From the NCBI GenBank assembly GCA_902493385.1, contig CABUPO010000006.1, positions 1 to 64,000 on the forward strand: DNA of 64,000 nt. Reading direction: 5' to 3'. This DNA comes from an uncultured Lachnospiraceae bacterium (GTDB lineage: Bacteria; Bacillota; Clostridia; Lachnospirales; Lachnospiraceae). The translations under genes and the position numbers were made by a program. Positions 1 through 8,120 of the stretch are shown here, in pieces (position 1 is the stretch's first letter; every line of letters begins with the position of its first letter). The notes under the pieces are model-generated. The model made no database searches and had not been told where the DNA came from. It was given only the letters and a program-made list of their open reading frames with translations.

Positions 1-55
1 GTAGAGCACTCGGCTGTTAACCGAGTTGTTGCAGGTTCGAGCCCTGCTCGGGGAG
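1..55 (+). tRNA. tRNA-Asn(GTT), 5' end outside window
   Basis: The 3' two-thirds of a tRNA is present. The anticodon stem-loop ctcgg-ctGTTaa-ccgag reads GTT (Asn), the T arm is gcagg-ttcgagc-cctgc, and the 3' acceptor strand is followed by discriminator G. The D arm is only partly inside the window. It is the first visible member of an Asn-Glu-Cys tRNA array. Confidence 0.93.
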
Positions 56-69
56 TTTGTGTTATATTT

Positions 70-141
70 GGCCCCGTGGTCAAGCGGTTAAGACATCGCC
101 CTTTCACGGCGGTAACACGGGTTCGATTCCCGTCGGGGTCA
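70..141 (+). tRNA. tRNA-Glu(TTC)
   Basis: A complete cloverleaf can be drawn. Acceptor ggccccg pairs with cggggtc, the anticodon loop contains TTC, and the T loop is ttcgatt. It lies 14 bases after tRNA-Asn, so the two are probably co-transcribed. CCA is not encoded. Confidence 0.96.
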
Positions 142-203
142 TTAACATGAAGGAAACAGGCATTTTTTCTTACTTCCTTCATATTATATATTAGAATAAA
201 TGT

Positions 204-274
204 GGCGCCATAGCCAAGTGGTAAGGCAAAGGTCTGCAACACCTCTATCACCAGTTCAAATCTGGTTGGCGCCT
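204..274 (+). tRNA. tRNA-Cys(GCA)
   Basis: Acceptor ggcgcca pairs with tggcgcc. The anticodon loop ctGCAac reads GCA (Cys) and the T arm is ccag-ttcaaat-ctgg. It is the last tRNA of the array and is followed directly by an intrinsic terminator. Confidence 0.95.
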
Positions 275-277
275 TTT

Positions 278-313
278 AAGCTGTTATACTACATCTGTAT
301 AGCAGCTTTTTTG
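278..313 (+). terminator. Intrinsic terminator of the tRNA array
   Basis: The inverted repeat aagctgttata / tatagcagctt is followed by a run of six T, directly after tRNA-Cys. It ends the Asn-Glu-Cys tRNA transcript. Confidence 0.85.
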
Positions 314-344
314 TGCTCTGTTTCGACTTATTATTAATATAAAG

Positions 345-373
345 TTGACAAAATATAAAAGGTAATATATTAT
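345..373 (+). promoter_or_regulatory. Sigma-A-type promoter for the BIG2 protein gene
   Basis: TTGACA (345-350) and TATTAT (368-373) are separated by 17 bases. They lie about 55 bases upstream of the ATG at 428, which also has a GGGGGAG ribosome site. Confidence 0.7.
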
Positions 374-427
374 AAATATAAGCGAGTGATATTATTAATA
401 TAAATGTAATAATCAGGGGGAGTATAT

Positions 428-1045
428 ATGAAAAAGAGAATTGTTGCTTTAGTAGCCATATGTATGTTGTTAATGCAATGTTTTATTGTTAGAACAGACG
501 TTAATGCAGCAAAAACAATAAGAATTAATGTTGGTCAGACAAAACAGCTCAGGGCCTTCGGAAATAAGTCTGTTAAGTGGAGGGTTAAATCCGGAAAAAG
601 CATATCTGTTAATAAAAAAGGAGTTATAAAGGGTTTGAAAAAAGGAAAATCCAGGGTAATCGCATATAAGAACGGTAAAAGCAAAGCGATTTCTGTTAAG
701 GTTAGTAATGTATATTATAAATGTGATTTTTCGTGGGTTGATTCGATAAAAATTCGTAATTTGGATAACGGGAATGAGAAGACAGCGGCGAAGGACGAGG
801 TTAGTAAAATAGAGCAGTCCCTGTCAGAACAGTCTTTGTGCAGGATTACAAAAAATCCATATGAAAAGGCAGTAGGCGGAGGTTACATGTTGTATCTATA
901 TGATATAAATGGAATCAACAAAGGAGTGCTGTGTATATCGGGCGACATTCTTAAAGTATACAATGATGACGCTTCTATTGCTAAGGGTAATCCGGATATC
1001 TACAGATCGGATAGAGGGAATATTAATATAGATATATTAGAATAA
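428..1045 (+). CDS. Secreted protein with N-terminal BIG2-like domain
   Basis: A 205-residue secreted protein of unknown function. Residues 1-28 form a signal peptide (KKR, hydrophobic core, cleavage probably after NAA). Residues about 29-92 have the pattern of a bacterial Ig-like group 2 domain (I-x-V-G-x-T-x-x-L ... V-x-W ... V-x-K-x-G-V-I-K-G-L-K-K-G). That module is strikingly lysine-rich. The remaining 110 residues, with several aromatic residues, match no family I recognise. The ATG is preceded by a strong ribosome site at 415-422. The gene is monocistronic, bounded by its own promoter and a bidirectional terminator. Similar basic adhesive modules occur in other secreted proteins of this window, so surface association is plausible but inferred. 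Confidence 0.85.
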   Translation: MKKRIVALVAICMLLMQCFIVRTDVNAAKTIRINVGQTKQLRAFGNKSVKWRVKSGKSISVNKKGVIKGLKKGKSRVIAYKNGKSKAISVKVSNVYYKCDFSWVDSIKIRNLDNGNEKTAAKDEVSKIEQSLSEQSLCRITKNPYEKAVGGGYMLYLYDINGINKGVLCISGDILKVYNDDASIAKGNPDIYRSDRGNINIDILE

Positions 1046-1085
1046 CAATATTTGATTATAGCAGATGTACAGAATAGTCTAAAAA

Positions 1086-1132
1086 AGCTGCCACTTTATA
1101 TGTTATATGTTAAAAAGTGGCAGCTATTTTTG
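1086..1132. terminator. Bidirectional terminator between convergent genes
   Basis: A perfect 12-bp stem (agctgccacttt / aaagtggcagct) is flanked by an A run on the left and a T run on the right. It can therefore terminate both the BIG2 gene (+) and the permease gene (-) that converge here. Confidence 0.85.
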
Positions 1133-1146
1133 GTGTTAAAGGTATT

Positions 1147-2502
1147 TTACAGGTATCTGAACCATATGAATGCTGTTGATATTATGAGTACAATTACCGT
1201 AGGTAACACAAGCTTTGAACAGTACATTTTCCATGTGACAGGATGTCCCTCTTTTGCAGCTACGGAAGTACCTACAACATTTGCTGAAGCTCCGATAGGC
1301 GTGGCGCTTCCTCCGATATCGGTACCCATTGAGAGCGACCATGCCAGAACGGAAAGCAAGTGGCTGTTGCCGCCGGCAAGATCAGATATAACAGGTATCA
1401 TAGTAGCGGCAAAAGGTATATTGTCGATAAATGCGCTTGCAATAGCTGAAATCCAAATGATTATTGCTATCATAAGCATAAGATTGCCGCCGCTTATATT
1501 CTGAATGAAAGAAGCAATAATTTCTAGCACGTGCGTCTGCTCGAGACCGCCTATAACTACGAAAAGTCCTATGAAGAACAACAGGGTTTTATAATCCACT
1601 TTTTTTAGTAGAACAGGGATGTTCTTAAATGATGTAATAAGTGTTAATGCTGCAATGAATATTCCGATAAATGCGACAGTCAGACCTGTCTGTGCATGCG
1701 TTATAAGAAGTATAACGGCTGTAAAGAATATTATGCAGCTTATGATAAAGCCGATTTTATTATTAATGGCCTGTGCAGGATGAGGATAATCTATTTGAGA
1801 TGTTTTAACACTGGCGTCCTGAACAAGGTCCTTTCTGAAACAGAAATAAAAATATATTATTACAACTATAAGTGATATACCTGCAATAACTCCGGTATGT
1901 GTGAGAAAGTTGGTAAATGTGTAGCCGAGAGATGTTCCTATAATAATGTTAGGCGGGTCTCCGCACATTGTAGCCGAGCCGCCGAGGTTAGCGCAGAATA
2001 TCTCTGCAAGAATCATCGGAACAGGATTGAACTTTAGCAGATGTGAAAGCTCAACTGTAACTGCAGCTAAAAAAAGTATAACGGTTATACTGTCAATGAA
2101 CATCGAAAGAACCGACGACATAATCATAAAAGTAATAAATATAGGAATGACTTTATATTTTACTGCTTTGGCTATCATAAGACAAAGCCATCTGAAAAAT
2201 CCGTTATGAGCCATTCCCTCAACCATTACCATCATGCCGGCAATGAAAAAGATGGTCGCCCAGTTAATACCTTTGGTTATTTCTGAAGTTGTACCTGTAT
2301 GATACCAGAAATCTAATGTAAAGATGTGCTTTACATTAAGCGTTTCTATTACGGCGGGCATACTTCTTAAACATATACCGAATACAAAAACAAGTGTTGC
2401 ACAGGCACAGAGCAATGTTATGATGTGCCGTTCAATTTTGTCTGAAATAATCAGCGCAAACATTACAATAAATATAATGATTGCCGTTATTTGTGCTGCC
2501 AT
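1147..2502 (-). CDS. ArsB/NhaD (SLC13-like) family permease
   Basis: A 451-residue inner-membrane transporter with about 11-12 hydrophobic segments. The pattern of two similar halves, each with a re-entrant motif (NLGGSATMCGDPPNIIIG in the first half, DIGGSATPIGASANVVG in the second), is that of the ion transporter superfamily, ArsB/NhaD branch. Family members export arsenite or exchange Na+/H+. The substrate cannot be fixed here and no ars genes lie nearby. I place the start at 2502 (MAAQITAII), because GGAGGG lies 7 bases upstream; the reading frame stays open further upstream to 2583. Transcribed alone, convergent with the BIG2 gene. Confidence 0.88.
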   Translation of the reverse strand: MAAQITAIIIFIVMFALIISDKIERHIITLLCACATLVFVFGICLRSMPAVIETLNVKHIFTLDFWYHTGTTSEITKGINWATIFFIAGMMVMVEGMAHNGFFRWLCLMIAKAVKYKVIPIFITFMIMSSVLSMFIDSITVILFLAAVTVELSHLLKFNPVPMILAEIFCANLGGSATMCGDPPNIIIGTSLGYTFTNFLTHTGVIAGISLIVVIIYFYFCFRKDLVQDASVKTSQIDYPHPAQAINNKIGFIISCIIFFTAVILLITHAQTGLTVAFIGIFIAALTLITSFKNIPVLLKKVDYKTLLFFIGLFVVIGGLEQTHVLEIIASFIQNISGGNLMLMIAIIIWISAIASAFIDNIPFAATMIPVISDLAGGNSHLLSVLAWSLSMGTDIGGSATPIGASANVVGTSVAAKEGHPVTWKMYCSKLVLPTVIVLIISTAFIWFRYL

Positions 2503-2627
2503 AACAAACCCTCCATTTTTAATAATCTTGACATACGCCAATATGTCCCATATATTTATAACGTAATCAATTATCAAAGTCAAGAAGGAATGTATGAACT
2601 TTTGACTTAAATAACGAAAGGAAGTTA

Positions 2628-5057
2628 TTGAGGGAGAATAGATATAAGTTGGAACGTGTATCGGTAAGAAAGCTTGTTGAGTTTATCTTAAGAAGCGGAG
2701 ATATAAAAGAATATTCAGGCGGAATAAGGGGAACCGAGGCTATGCATAACGGTACTAAAATACATAAGATTATCCAAAGGAAGAAAGGAGCGTCTTATAT
2801 ACCGGAGGTATCTCTTAAAGTCTCAATGAATATAGAATATGACGGCATGCCTGTATGTATACAGGTGTACGGACGCGCGGACGGAATTATAAAGTCTGAT
2901 AACAATGTAACGGTTAATGAAATAAAATCTATGGTAAGAGACGTTGCAAAGATTGAAGAGGCAGACAGTATGCACGTCGCTCAGGCAAAATGTTACGGGG
3001 CGATGTACGCGCTTGAAAATGACGTCGATACGGTTAATATACAGATTACATACTGCCAGATGGAAACAATGCTTATGAAAGAATTTGAGGAGACACATAC
3101 GGCAGAGGAGCTTAGGGAATGGTTTGACGGTCTTATTAAGGAGTATGCCAAATGGATTGTATGGCGTATAAGGTGGAAGCAGGAGCGTGACGCGTCCATA
3201 AAAAAGATGAAATTTCCTTTTGAATACCGCAGGGGGCAGTTTGAGCTTGTTAAAAATATATATTTTACTATATTAAAAAAGAAGAATATATTTATTCAGG
3301 CGCCGACAGGCGTTGGTAAGACTATTTCAACGGTTTTTCCGTCAGTGAGCGCCATAGGCGAAGGGCTGCTGGATAAAATACTGTATCTGACTGCCAAAAC
3401 AATTACAAGAACGGTTGCGGAAGATACATTTAAGGTTCTCTCGGATCAGGGAGTAAAGTTAAAATGCGTTACCATTACTGCAAAAGATAAGATATGTGTT
3501 CTGCCGAAGACGTCATGCAATCCTGAAAGCTGCAGCCGTGCTAAAGGCCATTTTGACAGAGTAAATGATGCGGTATATGAGCTTCTTACGACTGAGCAGA
3601 ATATAACGAGGCAGTTAATATGCGAATACGCCGGGAAATATTCTGTATGTCCTTTTGAAATGTGCCTTGATGTTACTGACTGGTGCGATGTAATCATATG
3701 CGATTATAATTATGTATTTGATCCGAACGTGTGTCTTAAACGGCTTTTTGCGGACGAAGATAATAAAAGGGATTATATACTGCTTATAGACGAGGCGCAC
3801 AATCTTATACAAAGAGCGAGAGATATGTACAGTACAGGCATTGACTCCGGTCTTGTAAGAGATGTTAAGAAGAGTGTTAAAAATATAGACGGGAAATTAT
3901 TTCGGGCGCTTGAAGGTGTAGGCAGAAGCCTTCTTGCATTTAAACGTGAATGTGATGAATTTGCAGTGTATGAATCGGCAGGCGGACTTGTTTTTCAGCT
4001 TATGCGCGCAGCAACAGAGTTTGACGGTTTTTTGCGCGACGTGCTGCATAAGAAAAAGGATTTTGCCAATACTGAGAATCTGTTACAGTTATATTTTGAT
4101 ATTAAGTATTTTCTTGTGATATCTGAGGAGCTTGATGAAAAATACAGAATATGCGGAAGCTACAGTGAAAAAGGTGAGTTCTGCCTGACTTTAAAATGTA
4201 TGGACCCTTCGCGTATGCTTAAAGAATATCTGGATAAAGTAAAAAGCGCAGTTTTTTTCAGCGCTACGCTGCTTCCCGTAAAATATTATATGCAGCAGCT
4301 TGGAGCTGCGGAAGATGATTATGCCGTATATGCTGAATCGTCATTTGATATAAAAAGACAGCTTGTGCTCGCCGCAAGGGACGTCAGTACAAAATATTCA
4401 AGAAGAACTAAGGAAGAGTATATTAGAATTACTGAGTATATTAAGGAGTTTGCTGCGGCAAAGAGGGGAAATTATCTTATATTTTTTACATCGTATAAAA
4501 TGCTTAATGACATATACAGTCTTATGCCGCAGGATGAATACATATATGTTGTTCAGCATGAAAATATGTCAGAGGAAGAACGGGAAGAATTTTTAGAAAG
4601 CTTTAATGTAACAGATAACGTAACAAAGCTTGGGTTATGCGTGCTTGGAGGTGTGTTCGGCGAAGGGATAGACCTTCAGGATGACAGGCTCATAGGTACG
4701 GTGATTGTCGGAACCGGGCTTCCTATGATTGGAGATGAAAAGGAGCTGTTCAGATATTATTATGACGAAGCCTGTGGTAAAGGGTTTGAATATGCGTATC
4801 TGTATCCGGGAATGAATAAAGTCCTTCAGGCGGCAGGCCGCGTAATAAGAACTGCAAGCGACAGAGGCTGCATTCTGCTTCTTGACGACAGATTTGCGAC
4901 TCAACAATATGCGTGCCTTTTCCCAAGGGAATGGAGACACATCAAATATATACGATTTAATGAAATGAAACCGCTTCTTAATGATTTTTGGAGAGAAGAG
5001 AATAATATAAAAGAAAATGAAAAAGGAGAAGATGTATATGGGAACACCGCACATTGA
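2628..5057 (+). CDS. DinG/XPD-like ATP-dependent helicase with N-terminal PD-(D/E)xK nuclease domain
   Basis: An 809-residue superfamily 2 DNA helicase of the Rad3-related group. Residues about 1-180 look like a Cas4/RecB-type PD-(D/E)xK nuclease: the G-R-A-D-G-I stretch supplies the Asp and N-E-I-K-S supplies the E-x-K. The helicase core has Walker A APTGVGKT (about 225), the DEAH box (about 387), SATL, and motif VI QAAGRVIR near the C-terminus. Between Walker A and DEAH, cysteines at roughly 289-360 fit the 4Fe-4S domain of XPD/DinG. The start is TTG at 2628, chosen because GAAAGGAAG lies 5 bases upstream and no ATG fits. Its 3' end overlaps deoD by 20 bases, so the two are probably translated from one message. 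Likely role: DNA repair or unwinding; the substrate is unknown. Confidence 0.9.
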   Translation: MRENRYKLERVSVRKLVEFILRSGDIKEYSGGIRGTEAMHNGTKIHKIIQRKKGASYIPEVSLKVSMNIEYDGMPVCIQVYGRADGIIKSDNNVTVNEIKSMVRDVAKIEEADSMHVAQAKCYGAMYALENDVDTVNIQITYCQMETMLMKEFEETHTAEELREWFDGLIKEYAKWIVWRIRWKQERDASIKKMKFPFEYRRGQFELVKNIYFTILKKKNIFIQAPTGVGKTISTVFPSVSAIGEGLLDKILYLTAKTITRTVAEDTFKVLSDQGVKLKCVTITAKDKICVLPKTSCNPESCSRAKGHFDRVNDAVYELLTTEQNITRQLICEYAGKYSVCPFEMCLDVTDWCDVIICDYNYVFDPNVCLKRLFADEDNKRDYILLIDEAHNLIQRARDMYSTGIDSGLVRDVKKSVKNIDGKLFRALEGVGRSLLAFKRECDEFAVYESAGGLVFQLMRAATEFDGFLRDVLHKKKDFANTENLLQLYFDIKYFLVISEELDEKYRICGSYSEKGEFCLTLKCMDPSRMLKEYLDKVKSAVFFSATLLPVKYYMQQLGAAEDDYAVYAESSFDIKRQLVLAARDVSTKYSRRTKEEYIRITEYIKEFAAAKRGNYLIFFTSYKMLNDIYSLMPQDEYIYVVQHENMSEEEREEFLESFNVTDNVTKLGLCVLGGVFGEGIDLQDDRLIGTVIVGTGLPMIGDEKELFRYYYDEACGKGFEYAYLYPGMNKVLQAAGRVIRTASDRGCILLLDDRFATQQYACLFPREWRHIKYIRFNEMKPLLNDFWREENNIKENEKGEDVYGNTAH

Positions 5058-5751
5058 TGCAGAGCCGGGAGATTTTGCGAAGACAGTGCTTATGCCGGGC
5101 GATCCTTTAAGGTCAAAGTTAATTGCAGAAAAATATCTTGAAGCCGCCAGGCTTGTGAACAATGTAAGAGGCGTTCAGGGATATACCGGAACTTATAAGG
5201 GGAATGAAGTGTCTGTCATGGCAAGCGGCATGGGTATGCCGTCTATGGGAATATACAGCTATGAGCTGTACAATTTTTTTGGAGTTGATAATATAATAAG
5301 AATAGGCTCTGCCGGAGGAATAGCAGATGAACTGAAGTTAAGAGACATCGTTATTGCAATGGGATGCTCGGTTAATTCTGATTATGCAGCGCAGTATAAT
5401 CTTCCAGGCGTGCTTGCGCCGCTTGCAGATTACGGATTATTGTCAGCTGCGGCAAATAAATGCATAGAGAAAAATATAACATACCACATAGGCAATGTTC
5501 TTACGTCAGATGTTTTTTATAATGATGACGCGGAGTTTAACTTAAAGTGGAAAAAGCTTGGAGTGCTTGCTGTAGAGATGGAAAGCGCAGCTCTGTATTA
5601 TAATGCGGCTAGGGCAGGAAAAAGGGCGCTTTCGATATGTACGGTATCAGACCATGTAATAAGAGGAGAAGAGCTTTCTGCAAAAGAAAGGCAGGAGTCG
5701 TTTACGGATATGATGGAGATTGCGCTTGAGACGGCGGCCGCAATGATGTAA
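5038..5751 (+). CDS. deoD: Purine nucleoside phosphorylase, DeoD type
   Basis: A 237-residue cytoplasmic enzyme that splits purine (deoxy)nucleosides with phosphate to free base and (deoxy)ribose 1-phosphate, in purine salvage. The N-terminus closely follows E. coli DeoD: TPHIDAEPGDFAKTVLMPGDP with the phosphate-binding Arg, then R-I-G-S-A-G-G, the substrate-binding V-E-M-E-S stretch and the catalytic S-D-H near residue 204. The start at 5038 lies 8 bases after AAAGGAGAA; in-frame ATGs at 5017 and 5032 sit upstream of or too near this site. It overlaps the end of the helicase gene, indicating translational coupling. Confidence 0.96.
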   Translation: MGTPHIDAEPGDFAKTVLMPGDPLRSKLIAEKYLEAARLVNNVRGVQGYTGTYKGNEVSVMASGMGMPSMGIYSYELYNFFGVDNIIRIGSAGGIADELKLRDIVIAMGCSVNSDYAAQYNLPGVLAPLADYGLLSAAANKCIEKNITYHIGNVLTSDVFYNDDAEFNLKWKKLGVLAVEMESAALYYNAARAGKRALSICTVSDHVIRGEELSAKERQESFTDMMEIALETAAAMM

Positions 5752-5760
5752 AAAAAGTGA

Positions 5761-5789
5761 TTGACAAAATCAAAATCCTAATGTAGACT
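5761..5789 (+). promoter_or_regulatory. Promoter of the Arg-His-Gln tRNA array
   Basis: TTGACA (5761-5766) and TAGACT (5784-5789) are separated by 17 bases, about 30 bases before tRNA-Arg. A small hairpin (agacgc / gcgtct, near 5802-5818) lies between promoter and tRNA. Confidence 0.8.
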
Positions 5790-5820
5790 AGTATAGGTCA
5801 GACGCGTAATGCGTCTGTGT

Positions 5821-5894
5821 GTGCCAGTAGCTCAGTTGGATAGAGCAACGGCCTTCTAAGCCGTTTGTCGGGGGTTCGAATCCCTTCTGGCACG
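5821..5894 (+). tRNA. tRNA-Arg(TCT)
   Basis: Acceptor gtgccag pairs with ctggcac. The anticodon loop ctTCTaa reads TCT (Arg, AGA codons) and the T loop is ttcgaat. First tRNA of a three-gene array. Confidence 0.96.
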
Positions 5895-5933
5895 TTTTTC
5901 ATTATTTACAATATAATAATGAAGTAGCAGTAT

Positions 5934-6008
5934 GGTGGGTATAGCGCAGTTGGTTAGCGCGCCAGATTGTGGCTCTGGAGGCCAAGGGTTCGAATCCCTT
6001 TATCCACC
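5934..6008 (+). tRNA. tRNA-His(GTG)
   Basis: The anticodon loop ttGTGgc reads GTG (His). The acceptor is gtgggta / tatccac, and a G at 5934 opposite C at 6008 supplies the extra G-1:C73 pair characteristic of tRNA-His. Confidence 0.96.
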
Positions 6009-6012
6009 TTTT

Positions 6013-6084
6013 TGGGCTATCGTCAAGTGGTAAGACACAGCACTTTGACTGCTGCATTCGCTGGTTCGAATCCAGCTAGCCCAG
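6013..6084 (+). tRNA. tRNA-Gln(TTG)
   Basis: Acceptor tgggcta pairs with tagccca. The anticodon loop ctTTGac reads TTG (Gln). It starts only four bases after tRNA-His, so the array is one transcript. No clear terminator separates it from the T-box leader downstream. Confidence 0.95.
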
Positions 6085-6088
6085 CTGG

Positions 6089-6118
6089 TTGAATTATATT
6101 AATTTAATAATGTATATG
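6089..6118 (+). promoter_or_regulatory. Possible promoter for the leucine T-box leader
   Basis: TTGAAT (6089-6094) and a weak TATATG (6113-6118) are 18 bases apart. It is the best candidate start for the leader RNA, but read-through from the tRNA array is also possible. Confidence 0.35.
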
Positions 6119-6120
6119 AA

Positions 6121-6405
6121 ATGCGTAGATGAGGAGAAAGCAGAAGTTATGTGTTTTCAGAGAGCTGCCGGACGGTGCGAGGCAGTATCACGGCTTATGT
6201 ATACTGGCCTCTGAGCAGTGTTGCTGAAATGCTTTAAAGTAGGCTTCGCCGGAATCCTTCCGTTATCATAAGGAGACAGTTCGCAATATGCCGATTGTTA
6301 TGAGTGGCTGTAATATACAGCAAATAGAGTGGTACCGCGGGTACTTGATACAGTGTACAGGTCTCGTCTCTTAAGAATTATCTTTGGGGACTGGGCTTTT
6401 TTTTA
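6121..6405 (+). promoter_or_regulatory. T-box leader (leucine-responsive) upstream of leuA
   Basis: The canonical T-box sequence agagtggtaccgcgg lies at 6326-6340. Upstream are the usual stem I landmarks: agagag, a distal loop with GGTGCGA, cctctgagc and the aaagtaggc element at 6236-6244. Downstream, a hairpin ending in ggggactgggc is followed by eight T at 6397-6404, the terminator arm. Uncharged tRNA pairs with the T-box bulge and prevents termination. The gene context is leucine synthesis. The likeliest specifier codon is CTG at 6204-6206, just before gcctctgag, although CTC at 6209-6211 cannot be excluded by eye. Confidence 0.9.
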
Positions 6406-6439
6406 TCGAATTGAAATTTATTAAGGAGGAATGAGACAT

Positions 6440-8104
6440 ATGATGGATGTAACCAAATATCATCCGGGTTATTATAATCCGCCTAAGACAGAGTATAAGT
6501 GGGTCCATAAGGACCATATCGAAAAAGCGCCTGTATGGTGCAGCGTTGACCTTCGGGATGGGAATCAGAGTCTTGTTATACCAATGGGACTTGAAGAGAA
6601 GGTTGCATTTTTTAAGATGCTTGTAGATATAGGATTTAAAGAGATAGAGGTGGGATTTCCGGCTGCAAGCGATACGGAATATAATTTTTTAAGGACGCTT
6701 ATAGATAATCACATGATTCCTGATGATGTTACAATTCAGGTTTTGACGCAGTGCAGGGATCATATTATAAGAAAAACATTTGACGCACTTTCCGGCGCTC
6801 CAAGTGCAATAGTTCATTTTTACAATTCAACGAGTGTTGCTCAAAGAGAGCAGGTTTTCAGAAAATCAAAAGAAGAAATAATGCAGATTGCAGTAGACGG
6901 GGCAAAGCTTGTAAAAGAGCTTGCAAAGGAATATGACGGTAACTTTAGATTTGAGTACAGCCCTGAGAGCTTTACCGGTACGGAGCCGGAATATTCGCTT
7001 GATGTATGTAACGCTGTACTTGATATACTTGAGCCTTCGGAGGATAATCCGGTCATTATTAACCTTCCTGTAACGGTTTCAATGAGTATGAGCCATATTT
7101 ACGCTAATCAGATAGAGTATATGAGCGACAACATGAAATACAGGGATAATGTTATTCTTTCAATTCATCCGCACAATGACAGAGGATGCGGTGTGGCAGA
7201 CGCCGAGCTTGCCGTTCTTGCCGGAGCTGACAGAATTGAAGGAACGCTTTTTGGCAACGGGGAACGCACGGGTAATGTGGATGTTGTTACGCTTGCAATG
7301 AATATGTATAGTCATGGAGTTGACCCAAAGCTTGATTTTTCTGATATGCCGGATATTGTTAAAAAATATGAGGATTATACGGGAATGCATGTATATGAGC
7401 GTACGCCGTATGCCGGAGCGCTTGTATTTGCGGCATTTTCCGGGAGCCATCAGGATGCAATTGCAAAGGGAATGAAGTGGAAGGATGAGAAGCAGCTGCA
7501 TGAGTGGACAGTTCCGTATATACCTGTTGACCCTGCTGATATTGGAAGAACATATGATGCTGATGTTATCAGAGTCAACAGCCAGAGCGGCAAAGGTGGA
7601 ATAGGATATCTGCTTGCCCAGAATTATGGATATGAGCTTCCTCATGATATGAGAGAAGATTTCTCATATAAAGTTAAAGGTATTTCTGATAAGACGCATA
7701 GTGAGATGCATCCGGATGAAATATATGATATATTTAAAGAGTCGTATCTGAATAAATCGAAGCCGCTTGATGTAGTTGAAGCTCATTTTGTCCAGGAAGA
7801 TGGAATTGTTGCTAAAGTCAGTGTAAGCATTAATGGCAGCGTTCACGTTGTATCAGCTTATGGAAACGGACGTCTTGATGCGGTAAGCAATGCTATTAAG
7901 AAATATACAGGCATCAAATTCAGAATAGAGCACTATTCAGAGCACAGTCTGACACACGGTTCTAACAGCGACGCAGCCGCATATGTTGGAATAAGGCTTG
8001 ATAATGGCGAAATGGCATGGGGAGCCGGTACTGATTCGGATATTATTAAGGCAGGTATCAAAGCTTTGGTAAGTGCCTATAACAACAGTGATTATATTAT
8101 ATAA
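6440..8104 (+). CDS. leuA: 2-isopropylmalate synthase, LeuA type 2
   Basis: A 554-residue enzyme condensing acetyl-CoA with 2-oxoisovalerate to 2-isopropylmalate, the first committed step of leucine synthesis. The N-terminal TIM barrel carries V-D-L-R-D-G-N-Q-S and S-I-H-P-H-N-D-R-G (metal-binding His residues). The C-terminal third is the regulatory LeuA dimer domain. The long N-terminus before the barrel and the W-C-S-V-D-L-R-D-G motif place it with the Corynebacterium/yeast-like type 2 group rather than the E. coli type. Start: AAGGAGGA ends at 6430 and directly abuts an ATG at 6431, too close to use; the ATG at 6440 has normal spacing. First gene of the T-box-controlled leuACDB operon. 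Confidence 0.95.
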   Translation: MMDVTKYHPGYYNPPKTEYKWVHKDHIEKAPVWCSVDLRDGNQSLVIPMGLEEKVAFFKMLVDIGFKEIEVGFPAASDTEYNFLRTLIDNHMIPDDVTIQVLTQCRDHIIRKTFDALSGAPSAIVHFYNSTSVAQREQVFRKSKEEIMQIAVDGAKLVKELAKEYDGNFRFEYSPESFTGTEPEYSLDVCNAVLDILEPSEDNPVIINLPVTVSMSMSHIYANQIEYMSDNMKYRDNVILSIHPHNDRGCGVADAELAVLAGADRIEGTLFGNGERTGNVDVVTLAMNMYSHGVDPKLDFSDMPDIVKKYEDYTGMHVYERTPYAGALVFAAFSGSHQDAIAKGMKWKDEKQLHEWTVPYIPVDPADIGRTYDADVIRVNSQSGKGGIGYLLAQNYGYELPHDMREDFSYKVKGISDKTHSEMHPDEIYDIFKESYLNKSKPLDVVEAHFVQEDGIVAKVSVSINGSVHVVSAYGNGRLDAVSNAIKKYTGIKFRIEHYSEHSLTHGSNSDAAAYVGIRLDNGEMAWGAGTDSDIIKAGIKALVSAYNNSDYII

Positions 8105-8120
8105 TTAGGAGATGATGAAA

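Noticed and set aside
1052..1504. Long open frame opposite the permease gene
   Set aside because: It lies antisense to a well-supported transporter, has no ribosome site and matches no protein family.
4635..5162. 175-codon minus-strand frame over the helicase end and deoD start
   Set aside because: Both plus-strand genes are clear family members; the antisense frame is a by-product of their codon use.
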